The translations under genes were made by a program, and so were the position numbers. Positions 9,273 through 17,029 of a stretch of 64,000 nt of DNA are shown piece after piece. The notes beneath the pieces are model-generated. The model had not been told where the DNA came from. It ran no database searches and saw only the letters and a list, made by a program, of their open reading frames with translations. The DNA is from Comamonas flocculans (GTDB lineage Bacteria; Pseudomonadota; Gammaproteobacteria; Burkholderiales; Burkholderiaceae_C), in the NCBI RefSeq assembly GCF_007954405.1, contig NZ_CP042344.1:2480001-2544000 (forward strand). The letters are read 5' to 3'. Numbering within the stretch: the first letter of the stretch is position 1; every line of letters begins with the position of its first letter.

Positions 9273-9922
9273 TGGCGGCGCGCCAATGGCAGGCGCCGGC
9301 AGGGCGCGCGCTCAAGCCCCTGCTGTTCGTCCTGTGCCTGCTGCCCATGCTCTACCTGGCCTGGGGCGCCGCGACCGACGGCCTGGGCGCCAACCCCGCG
9401 GAGCGCCTGATCCGCGACAGCGGCGACTGGACGCTGCGCCTGCTCTGCGCCACGCTGGCCGTCACGCCCCTGCGCCGGCTGCTGGCCTGGCCCGCTCTGG
9501 CGCGCCTGAGGCGCATGCTCGGGCTGTTCACCTTCAGCTATGCCTGCCTGCACCTGTCGTGCTATGCGGTGCTGGACATGGGGCTGGATGTGCCGGCCAT
9601 CGTGGGCGACGTCCTGCAGCGCCCCTTCATCCTGGTGGGCATGGTCGCGTATGCGCTGCTGCTGTTGTTGTGGCTGACCTCGTTTGCCACCGTGATCCGG
9701 CGCCTGGGCGGGCGCACCTGGCAGACACTGCACCGCAGCATCTACCTCGTCGCGCTGCTGGCCATGGTGCATTTTTTCCTGATGCGTGCGGGCAAGCGCG
9801 ACTTTGCCGAGGTCTTTGCCTACGGGGTGCTGCTGGCGGCGCTGCTGGGTGCGCGCCTGCCGTGGTGGCGGCGTGCGCGCTGGAGCGCGGCTCGCCGCCC
9901 TGGATCGCTATCCCAAAAGTAG
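9272..9922 (+). CDS. msrQ: MsrQ (YedZ), haem-binding membrane subunit of the MsrPQ system
   Basis: Six-helix b-type cytochrome that passes quinol electrons to MsrP. The 216 residues contain conserved histidines in YACLHLSCYAV, TWQTLHRSIYLVAL and MVHFFLMRAGK and a ferric-reductase-like fold. It is translationally coupled to msrP. The last residues (PGSLSQK) and the TAG stop are encoded by the start of a dispersed intergenic repeat, so the natural C-terminus has probably been altered by repeat insertion. Confidence 0.93.
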   Translation: MAARQWQAPAGRALKPLLFVLCLLPMLYLAWGAATDGLGANPAERLIRDSGDWTLRLLCATLAVTPLRRLLAWPALARLRRMLGLFTFSYACLHLSCYAVLDMGLDVPAIVGDVLQRPFILVGMVAYALLLLLWLTSFATVIRRLGGRTWQTLHRSIYLVALLAMVHFFLMRAGKRDFAEVFAYGVLLAALLGARLPWWRRARWSAARRPGSLSQK

Positions 9923-9968
9923 CTGTTGGCGCTTGACCAGCAAGGGCTGAAGCCGTTTTTGATTCAGA
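9911..9968 (+). repeat. Dispersed intergenic repeat, copy 2 (end of msrQ / end of lysA)
   Basis: AGTAGCTGTTGGCGCTTGAC followed by CAGCAAGGGCTGAAGCCGTTTTTGAT is a diverged plus-oriented copy of the family. It contributes the stop codon of msrQ and abuts the 3' end of lysA on the other strand. Confidence 0.65.
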
Positions 9969-11259
9969 TTTTTTCAGCGGGCAGCAGGCGTTCGCAGCGG
10001 AAGATGTCGCTGACCGACTCGCGCTCGCGGACCAGGTGCACCTGCGCCCCGTCAACCAGCACCTCCGCCGCACGCGCACGCGTGTTGTAGGTGCTGCCCA
10101 TGGCGCTGCAGTAGGCGCCGGCCGACAGCACCGCCAGCCAGTCGCCCGGCCGCACCGCCAGGCTGCGCTCGCGCCCCAGCCAGTCGCCGCTCTCGCAGAT
10201 CGGCCCGACCACGTCGTAGGTCTGGTGCGGGGCGGATGAGGCTTGATCCAGCGGCACGATCGCGTGGTAGGCCTCGTACATCATGGGCCGCGGCAGGTCG
10301 TTCATCGCCGCATCGACGATGCAGAAATTCTTCTGCTCGCCGGGCTTGAGGTAGAGCACCTCGGTCAGGCACACGCCGGCGTTGCCCACCAGCGAGCGGC
10401 CGGGTTCGACCATCAGCAGGCGCTGGCCGTAGCCGCGCTGGTCCACACGCGCCAGCAGCTTGGCCCACAGCGCGTCGGCCGCGGGCGGCGTGTCGCCCTG
10501 GTAATCGATGCCCAGGCCGCCGCCGAAGTCGATGTGCTCGAGCGCGATGCCCTGCGCCTCCACCGCCTGCACCAGGTCCAGTACCTTGTCCATGGCGTCC
10601 AGATAGGGCGTCTCCTCGGTGATCTGCGAGCCGATGTGGCAGTCTATGCCCTTGACCTGCAGCCCCGGCAGCTGCGCCGCGCGCCGGTAGGTGGCCAGTA
10701 CCCGTTCGTGCGCGACGCCGAACTTGTTGTCCTTCAGGCCGGTGGAAATGTAGGGGTGGGTATGGGCATCCACGTTAGGGTTGACGCGGATGCTCACCGG
10801 CGCGCGCATGCCCAGCGCCTGGGCCACGGCGCTCAGCACCTCGAGCTCGGCTTCGCTCTCGACGTTGAAGCAGGCGATGCCCGCCTGCAGTGCCTGGCGC
10901 ATTTCGCCGCGCGTCTTGCCGACGCCGGAAAACACTACCGTGGCGGGGTCGGCGCCGGCGGCCAGCACGCGCTGCAGCTCGCCGCCCGAGACGATGTCGA
11001 AGCCGCACCCGGCGCGCGCAAAGACCTGCAGCACGGCCAGCGAGGAGTTGGCCTTCATCGCGTAGCAGATGCGCGCACGGCGGCCGGCAAAGCCGCGCTG
11101 GTAGGCGGCCAGCGCGTCGAGCATGGCCGCGCGCGAGTAGACGTACAGCGGCGTGCCGTATTCGCGTGCCAGATCGGCCAGCCTGGCGTCTTCCAGATGC
11201 AGCGCGCCGCTTCGATAGTGCAGGTGCGGGCGGCCGGGCAGGGGGGCGGCGTCGTTCAT
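9964..11259 (-). CDS. lysA: Diaminopimelate decarboxylase
   Basis: PLP enzyme converting meso-diaminopimelate to lysine, the last step of the pathway. The 431 residues contain the PLP-lysine motif YAMKANS (about 67), GGGLGIDY, the EPGRSLVGNAG phosphate-binding block and the active-site CESGDWLG. The ATG overlaps the TGA of lptM, so the two are coupled; the lptM-lysA pairing is widely conserved in Proteobacteria. Confidence 0.97.
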   Translation of the reverse strand: MNDAAPLPGRPHLHYRSGALHLEDARLADLAREYGTPLYVYSRAAMLDALAAYQRGFAGRRARICYAMKANSSLAVLQVFARAGCGFDIVSGGELQRVLAAGADPATVVFSGVGKTRGEMRQALQAGIACFNVESEAELEVLSAVAQALGMRAPVSIRVNPNVDAHTHPYISTGLKDNKFGVAHERVLATYRRAAQLPGLQVKGIDCHIGSQITEETPYLDAMDKVLDLVQAVEAQGIALEHIDFGGGLGIDYQGDTPPAADALWAKLLARVDQRGYGQRLLMVEPGRSLVGNAGVCLTEVLYLKPGEQKNFCIVDAAMNDLPRPMMYEAYHAIVPLDQASSAPHQTYDVVGPICESGDWLGRERSLAVRPGDWLAVLSAGAYCSAMGSTYNTRARAAEVLVDGAQVHLVRERESVSDIFRCERLLPAEKI

Positions 11260-11462
11260 GGTTGCTTGCGGGCGGGGGTGGCCGCGTCTTGCGTGGTCTG
11301 GGGGGCCGGTGCGCTGGCGGCAGCCGGTGCCTGGGCGGGCACGCCGGCCGCCTCGGGCGCGGGCAGGTACAGCGGCCCGCGCTGGCCGCAGGAGGCGAGC
11401 AGCAGCGCGCAGGCCGCAAGGGTCAGGCTGGCGCTCAGGGAGTGTTGCCGGATGGTGGGCAT
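11256..11462 (-). CDS. lptM: Small outer-membrane lipoprotein LptM (YifL family)
   Basis: 68-residue lipoprotein with a classic lipobox (LLLASC, Cys25) followed by the conserved GQRGPLYLP segment of LptM/YifL. This family assists disulfide maturation of the LPS translocon LptD. The rest is an Ala/Pro/Gln-rich tail. I chose the ATG at 11462 because it places the signal peptide correctly; upstream codons are unrelated. It overlaps lysA by three bases and lies 22 bases past the end of the PBP gene, leaving no room for the cyaY gene often found near here. Confidence 0.85.
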   Translation of the reverse strand: MPTIRQHSLSASLTLAACALLLASCGQRGPLYLPAPEAAGVPAQAPAAASAPAPQTTQDAATPARKQP

Positions 11463-11484
11463 GTGCTGCGTGGGCCTAGGGGTA

Positions 11485-13857
11485 TCAATTGCGGAACAGG
11501 TCCAGGATGCGGTTGCGCTCTTCACTCGTCGGGCGCACCGGGGTTGCGTCGCTGCCGGAGGCGCTGCCATCCAGCAGGCTGGCCACGCCCGCGCCGCGTG
11601 CGTATTCGTCGTAATACCACTCGCCGCCCACGTTGGTCACGCCCGGCGGCACGGTGGGCTGGGTCACCGGCACGCCCTTGAGCGCGTACTGCATGAAGTC
11701 GATCCATATCGGCAGCGACAGGCCGCCGCCGGTCTCGCGGCTGCCCAGGTTGCGCGGGGTGTCGTAGCCTATCCAGGTGATCGCCGCCAGCGTGGGCTGA
11801 AAGCCTGCGAACCAGGCGTCCACCGCGTCGTTGGTGGTACCGGTCTTGCCGTACAGGTCCGGACGCTTGAGCGTGGCCTGTGCGCGTGCGGCGGTGCCCG
11901 AGCGTGCGACCTCCTGCAGCAGGCTGTCCATCACGAAGGCATTGCGCGGGCTGATCGCCTGGGGCAGGGTGTCGGCTGCCGGCGGCTGGTATTCATTGAG
12001 CACGTTGCCCTGCTGGTCGGTGATGCGCTCGATCAGGTAGGGGTTGACCAGGTGCCCGCCATTGGCAAACACCGAATAGGCCCTGGCCATCTGCATCGGC
12101 GTGACCGAGCCGGCGCCGAGCGCCATCGTCAGGTAGGCCGGGTGCTTGTCGGCTTCGAAGCCGAAATGCGTCGCCCAGGTCTGGGCGGTCTTCGGGCCTA
12201 TGGCCTGCAGCACGCGGATCGAGACCATGTTCTTGGACTTGGCCAGGCCGGTGCGCAGCGGCATCGGGCCGTCGTACTTGCCGTCGTAGTTCTTGGGCTC
12301 CCAGGGCTTGCCGCCGGTCTGCTCGGCGCTGAAGTACAGCGGCGCGTCGTCCACCACGGTCGAGGGGGTGAAACCCTTTTCCAGCGCGGCGGAGTATATG
12401 AAAGGCTTGAAGCTGGAGCCGGGCTGGCGCCACGCCTGGGTGACGTGGTTGAACTTGTTCTTCTCGAAGTCGAAGCCGCCCACCAGCGCGCGGATCGCGC
12501 CCGAGCGCGGATCCATGGCGACGAAGGCGCCTTCCACCTCGGGCAGCTGGGTGATCTCCCAGCTCTGCTTGGGCGTCTGCACGATGCGCACCACCGCGCC
12601 GCGGCGCAGCTTGATCTCCGCCGGCGCCTTGGCGGCGAGCCCCGACTGCACCGGCTTGAGGCCGTCGCCGGTGACCTCGATCACCTGGCCGTCGGGGCGC
12701 GCCACGGTGACCTTTTTCGGCTCGACCTGCAGCACCACGGCCGCCAGCACCTCGCCGTTGTCGGGGTGGTTCAGCAAGGTGTCGTCGATCACGTCTTCCG
12801 CCGCCTCGGCCTGCGCGGGCAGGGAGACGAAGGCCTCGGGCCCGCGGTAGTGCTGGCGCCGCTCGTAATTCATGATGCCCTGGCGCAGCGCCTTGTAGGC
12901 AGCGTCCTGCTCGCCCGCCTGCAGCGTGGTGTAGACGTTCAGCCCGCGGGTATAGGTGTCGGCGCCGTACTGCGCGTAGACCATCTGACGCGCCATCTCG
13001 GCCACGTACTCGGCGTGCACGCGCGTGCGGCTCTCGCCGGGGCCGCGCAGCTTCAGCGGTTCGGCCTTGGCCTCGCGCGCCTGTTCGGCGCTGATGAAGC
13101 CGTTTTCCAGCATGCGGTCGATGATGTAGAGCTGGCGCGCGCGGGCGCGCTTGGGGTTGCTGATGGGGTTGTAGGCCGAGGGCGCCTTGGGCAGGCCGGC
13201 CAGCATCGCCGCCTCGGCGATCGTGATCGATTTGAGCGGCTTGCCGAAGTAGGTCTCGGCCGCTGACGCAAAGCCGTAGGCGCGGTTGCCCAGATAGATC
13301 TGGTTCATGTAGATCTCGAGGATCTGGTTCTTGCTCAGCAGGTGCTCGAGCTTGAAGGTCAGTAGCAGCTCGTAGATCTTGCGCGTGAAGGTCTTCTCGG
13401 AAGAAAGGTAGACGTTGCGCGCCACCTGCATGGTGATGGTGGATGCACCCTGGCTCTTGACGCGACCGAGGTTGGCCAGCGCCGCGCGCGCTACGCCCTT
13501 GTAGTCGACGCCGCCGTGCTCGAAAAAGCGCGCGTCCTCGACCGCCAGCACGGCATCGGTCATGACCTTGGGAATGTCCCCGATGGGGGTGAGGTTGCGT
13601 CGCTCTTCGCCAAACTCGCCCAGCAGCGCGCCTTCAACGGAAAACACCCGCAGCGGCAGCTTGGGCCGGTAGTTGGCCAGGTCGGAGACGTCCGGCAGCT
13701 TGGGGTAGGCCATGGCGAGACCTATGGCCACCAGCAAGGCGGCCGCCAGTACGCCCGCTGCGGCCAGGCCGACCAGCCAGGCAAGCGGGCGCCAAAGCCA
13801 GCGCCACGCACCGGGTCGGCGGGCTGGAGGTGGGGTGTGCTCTGGGTCCGAAGGCAT
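11485..13857 (-). CDS. mrcA: Class A penicillin-binding protein 1A (glycosyltransferase/transpeptidase)
   Basis: Bifunctional peptidoglycan synthase anchored by one N-terminal helix (about residues 27-52). The GT51 glycosyltransferase domain has EDARFFEHGGVD and GASTITMQVARN (about 105-145). The transpeptidase has SSFK (SxxK), SKN and KTGTT, in that order. Between them lies an OB-like insert with repeats of charged residues. The 790-aa length is normal. It is divergent from pilM, as in many Proteobacteria where ponA/mrcA flanks the pilMNOPQ operon. A TATAAT-like -10 lies at 13884-13889 on the minus strand. Confidence 0.95.
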   Translation of the reverse strand: MPSDPEHTPPPARRPGAWRWLWRPLAWLVGLAAAGVLAAALLVAIGLAMAYPKLPDVSDLANYRPKLPLRVFSVEGALLGEFGEERRNLTPIGDIPKVMTDAVLAVEDARFFEHGGVDYKGVARAALANLGRVKSQGASTITMQVARNVYLSSEKTFTRKIYELLLTFKLEHLLSKNQILEIYMNQIYLGNRAYGFASAAETYFGKPLKSITIAEAAMLAGLPKAPSAYNPISNPKRARARQLYIIDRMLENGFISAEQAREAKAEPLKLRGPGESRTRVHAEYVAEMARQMVYAQYGADTYTRGLNVYTTLQAGEQDAAYKALRQGIMNYERRQHYRGPEAFVSLPAQAEAAEDVIDDTLLNHPDNGEVLAAVVLQVEPKKVTVARPDGQVIEVTGDGLKPVQSGLAAKAPAEIKLRRGAVVRIVQTPKQSWEITQLPEVEGAFVAMDPRSGAIRALVGGFDFEKNKFNHVTQAWRQPGSSFKPFIYSAALEKGFTPSTVVDDAPLYFSAEQTGGKPWEPKNYDGKYDGPMPLRTGLAKSKNMVSIRVLQAIGPKTAQTWATHFGFEADKHPAYLTMALGAGSVTPMQMARAYSVFANGGHLVNPYLIERITDQQGNVLNEYQPPAADTLPQAISPRNAFVMDSLLQEVARSGTAARAQATLKRPDLYGKTGTTNDAVDAWFAGFQPTLAAITWIGYDTPRNLGSRETGGGLSLPIWIDFMQYALKGVPVTQPTVPPGVTNVGGEWYYDEYARGAGVASLLDGSASGSDATPVRPTSEERNRILDLFRN

Positions 13858-13883
13858 AGGTGCTTGGCGATGGCGAACCGGCG

Positions 13884-13889
13884 ATTATA
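13884..13889 (-). promoter_or_regulatory. Candidate -10 box for mrcA
   Basis: TATAAT on the minus strand 27 bases upstream of the mrcA start. No convincing -35 hexamer lies at 16-18 bases, so only the -10 is called. The rest of the 13858-14101 divergent gap shows no gene. Confidence 0.4.
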
Positions 13890-14101
13890 GAAATGCGCGT
13901 CCTGCAGGTGGTTACAGTGTGAAGCGGCGCGCGCGGGCGCGGAGGCGGGCCGCCCGCAGCGCGGCGCATTCGTCAGCTTTTGACAACGTCCCTTCGGTAA
14001 AAACGTCTGGAAAGTCTTTCCTGCATAACAACTTTGCTGCTAGCATGCAAGTGACGTGTCAACTTTGATTGCACGCTTTCGAATATCCACCGGGGGGCAT
14101 C

Positions 14102-15181
14102 TTGATTTCAATGGGGTCGTTGTTCAGTCGCCAGCCGGCCCCTTTGTTGGGCATAGACATCAGTTCATCGAGCGCCAAGCTGGTCGAACTGGGGCGTGAC
14201 AAGGCTGGCGCTTGGGTGCTCGAGCGCTGCGTGATCGAGCCCCTGGAGCCGGGTTGGATCTCGGACGGCAACATCGAAAAATTCGATGAGGTCGCCGAAG
14301 CCGTCAAGCGCCTGGTCAAGAAGAGCGGTTCACGTACCAGGAACGTGGCCATGGCCTTGCCGTCCTCGGCGGTGATTTCCAAGCGGATCACCTTGCCGGC
14401 AGACCTGAGCGACCAGGAGATGGAGGTGCAGGTTGAGTCCGAGGCCAACCAGTACATTCCCTTTTCGCTGGACGAAGTCAGCCTCGACTTCTGCGTCGTC
14501 GGCCCGAGCAAGAACTCCCCCGGCGACGTCGACGTGCTGATTGCCGCCTCGCGGCGCGAAAAGGTGCAGGACCGCGAGGGCCTGGCCGAAGCGGCGGGGC
14601 TCAAGCCGCTGGTGATCGACGTCGAATCGCATGCGGCGCGGCTGGCCGCCTCGCGACTGGTCGAGGCCATGCCCAATCAGGGCGTGGATGCCGTCGTCGC
14701 CCTGTTCGAGGTCGGCTCCATGACCACCAGCATGCAGGTCATGCGCAACGAGGAAGTGCTGTACGAGCGCGATCAGGGCTTCGGCGGCGCGCAGCTCACC
14801 CAGCACATCGTGCGCCAGTACGGCTTTTCGCTCGAAGAGGCCGAGGCCAAGAAGCGCAACGACGACCTGCCCGAGGACTATCGCAGCGCGGTGCTGCAGC
14901 CCTTCGTCGAAGGCATGGCCCAGGAAATCGGCCGTGCGCTGCAGTTCTTCTTCACCAGCACCCCCTACAACCGGGTTGATCGCATCCTGATCGCCGGCGG
15001 CTCCGCCGCCCTGCACGGCCTGACCGATGCGGTGACCGCCGGGACCGGCTTTGCCGCCAGCATCGTCAATCCTTTCGAAGGCATGGAAATCGGCAGCGCG
15101 GTGCGCGTCAAGAAGATGGCGCGTGAAGCGCCCGGGTATCTGACGGCGTGCGGTCTGGCCATGCGGAGGTTTCTGCCGTGA
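14102..15181 (+). CDS. pilM: Type IV pilus assembly protein PilM
   Basis: Cytosolic actin-like ATPase that binds the PilN N-terminus and links the pilus motor to the alignment complex. The 359 residues show LLGIDISSSSAKLVEL (phosphate-1 loop, near 15-30) and the late IAGGSAALHGL nucleotide-binding motif. I favour the TTG start (giving MISMGSLFSRQ) because a GGGGGG run lies 4-9 bases upstream; the ATG at 14111 is the alternative and loses three residues. It is first in pilMNOPQ. A TTGACA hexamer at 13980 is a possible -35 but lacks a good -10. Confidence 0.93.
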   Translation: MISMGSLFSRQPAPLLGIDISSSSAKLVELGRDKAGAWVLERCVIEPLEPGWISDGNIEKFDEVAEAVKRLVKKSGSRTRNVAMALPSSAVISKRITLPADLSDQEMEVQVESEANQYIPFSLDEVSLDFCVVGPSKNSPGDVDVLIAASRREKVQDREGLAEAAGLKPLVIDVESHAARLAASRLVEAMPNQGVDAVVALFEVGSMTTSMQVMRNEEVLYERDQGFGGAQLTQHIVRQYGFSLEEAEAKKRNDDLPEDYRSAVLQPFVEGMAQEIGRALQFFFTSTPYNRVDRILIAGGSAALHGLTDAVTAGTGFAASIVNPFEGMEIGSAVRVKKMAREAPGYLTACGLAMRRFLP

Positions 15182-15786
15182 TCCTGATCAACCTCCTTCC
15201 GCACCGCGAGGCCGCGCGCAAGCGCCGCCGCGAGACCTTCCAGGCGCTGATGCTGTTGTCGGCCATCATCGGTCTGGCGATCGCGGGCGCCATCTACCTG
15301 TGGTTCCAGGCAGCCATCGATAACCAGCAGTCGCGCAACAACTTCATCAAGAGCGAAACCGCCATCCTGGACAAGCAGATTGCCGAAATCGCCAACATCG
15401 AGGAAGAAATCACAGCGCTGCGCGCGCGCCAGAAAGCGGTGGAAGACCTGCAGGCGGACCGCAACCTGCCGGTGCACATGCTCAACGAGCTCGTGCTGCA
15501 ACTGCCCGACGGGGTCTACCTGACGAGCCTGGCGCAAACCGGGCAGGTCGTCACGCTCAAGGGCATGGCGCAATCGAACGAGCGCATCTCCGAGATGCTG
15601 CGCAACCTTTCGGACAACACCCCCTGGTTCACCAAGCCCCAACTGGCGGAAATCGTTGCGGCGAACATCTCGCTGTCGGCACGCGACCAGCGGCGCGTGG
15701 CCTCGTTCACGCTGAGCTTTCATCTGGCGCGCAGCGCCGAAGCCAAGAAGGCCATGGAAGCGGCCAGCCCCGCCCCGAGGAAGTGA
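15178..15786 (+). CDS. pilN: Type IV pilus inner-membrane alignment protein PilN
   Basis: Bitopic inner-membrane protein that pairs with PilO and recruits PilM. The GTG start overlaps the pilM stop and has GGAGG eight bases upstream. It gives the conserved cytoplasmic ILINLLPHRE motif that docks in PilM, a transmembrane helix (about residues 22-43), a coiled coil and a ferredoxin-like periplasmic domain. The 202 aa are normal. It is followed by pilO after two bases. Confidence 0.95.
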   Translation: MILINLLPHREAARKRRRETFQALMLLSAIIGLAIAGAIYLWFQAAIDNQQSRNNFIKSETAILDKQIAEIANIEEEITALRARQKAVEDLQADRNLPVHMLNELVLQLPDGVYLTSLAQTGQVVTLKGMAQSNERISEMLRNLSDNTPWFTKPQLAEIVAANISLSARDQRRVASFTLSFHLARSAEAKKAMEAASPAPRK

Positions 15787-15788
15787 AG

Positions 15789-16475
15789 ATGGCCACGAGA
15801 AACAAGAACCAGGGAATCGACTTCGCCAAGCTGCAGGCGGATCTGGGGCGCCAGTTCCAGAATCTCGACCCCAAGGACCCGTCGCTGTGGCCGGTGCTGC
15901 CGCGCGTGCTGCTGTGCATCTTCATCGCCGTCGCGGTGGCGGCGCTGATGTGGTACTTCCTGCTCTCGGACTACCAGGACGAACTGCAGGCCGAGGAAGC
16001 CAAGGAACTGACGCTCAAGGACGACTACCAGAAGAAGCTGGTCAAGGCCGTCAGCCTGGACCTCCTCAAGAAGCAGCGTGCGCAGATACAGCAGTACGTG
16101 CTGCAGCTTGAAAAACAGTTGCCGAGCAAGGCGGAAATGCCGGCCCTGCTGTCCGACATCAACCAGTCGGGCCTGGGTCGCAGCCTGCAGTTCGAGCTGT
16201 TCCGCCCGGGGCAGATCATCACGCGCGACTATTACGCCGAACTGCCCATCGCGGTACGCGTGACCGGCCGCTACCACGACATGGGTGAATTCGCGGCCGA
16301 CGTGGCCAAGCTCTCGCGCATCGTTACCTTGAACGACCTGAAGATCGCGCCGGCCAATGAAAAGGACGTGGGTTCGGGCCTGCGGATGGACGCCACCGCG
16401 CGCACCTTCCGCTACCTCGACGCGAGCGAGATCGAGGCGCAGAAGCAGGCCACGGCGAAGGGCAACAAGAAATGA
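15789..16475 (+). CDS. pilO: Type IV pilus inner-membrane alignment protein PilO
   Basis: Partner of PilN in the periplasmic alignment subcomplex. The 228 residues have a cytoplasmic segment with the family sequence FQNLDPKDPSLWP and a single membrane helix (about 37-58). A coiled coil and a C-terminal ferredoxin-like fold with ELPIAVRVTGRYHDMGEF follow. The chosen ATG is two bases after pilN; a GTG six bases earlier would overlap it. Its end overlaps pilP by four bases. Confidence 0.95.
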   Translation: MATRNKNQGIDFAKLQADLGRQFQNLDPKDPSLWPVLPRVLLCIFIAVAVAALMWYFLLSDYQDELQAEEAKELTLKDDYQKKLVKAVSLDLLKKQRAQIQQYVLQLEKQLPSKAEMPALLSDINQSGLGRSLQFELFRPGQIITRDYYAELPIAVRVTGRYHDMGEFAADVAKLSRIVTLNDLKIAPANEKDVGSGLRMDATARTFRYLDASEIEAQKQATAKGNKK

Positions 16476-17029
16476 GCAGTCGTACCCTGATATTCGGCGC
16501 GCTGTGCGGTGGCGCCATCGTGCTGGCGGGCTGCCAGCCGGCGGGCCAGGACGACCTGCGCCAGTGGATGGCCGACCTGCGCGCCAACACCAAGCCGCAC
16601 GTCACGCCGCTCAAGGAACCGGTCGAATTTTCTCCACAGGGGTATCTGGCGGGCGACGGCATCGACCCGTTCAACGCGCAAAAGCTCACCCAGGCGCTGC
16701 GCCGCGACACGCAGGAGAGCGCGGGCAACGCCTCGCTGATCGCGCCCGAGCTGACGCGCCGCAAGGAGCCGCTTGAAGCCTATCCGCTGGACACCGTGAC
16801 GATGGTGGGCAGCATGGTCAAGAGCGGCAAGCCCACCGCGCTGGTGACGGTGGACAAGATGCTTTACCAGGTGCAGGTGGGCAATTACCTGGGGCAGAAC
16901 TACGGAAAGATCATGGCCATTACCGAAACCAGCATGCAGGTGCGAGAGATAGTCCAGGATCAATCCGGCGATTGGGTGGAGCGCATGACGACGCTTGAGT
17001 TGCAAGAGGGAACAGGGGCAAAGAAATGA
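16472..17029 (+). CDS. pilP: Type IV pilus lipoprotein PilP
   Basis: Lipoprotein linking the PilN/PilO complex to the PilQ secretin. The 185 residues start with a lipobox signal (IVLAGC, Cys21). They contain the disordered PilO-binding segment and the C-terminal beta-domain with GNYLGQNYGKIMAITETSM. The start overlaps pilO (ATGA-type) and the end overlaps pilQ by four bases, so the operon is tightly coupled. Confidence 0.95.
   Translation: MSSRTLIFGALCGGAIVLAGCQPAGQDDLRQWMADLRANTKPHVTPLKEPVEFSPQGYLAGDGIDPFNAQKLTQALRRDTQESAGNASLIAPELTRRKEPLEAYPLDTVTMVGSMVKSGKPTALVTVDKMLYQVQVGNYLGQNYGKIMAITETSMQVREIVQDQSGDWVERMTTLELQEGTGAKK

Noticed and set aside
10243..13266. Very long open frame (about 1000 codons) antisense to lysA, lptM and mrcA
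   Set aside because: GC-rich third positions leave antisense frames free of stops; the product is low-complexity His/Gly/Ala-rich with no domain, and the minus strand carries certain genes.
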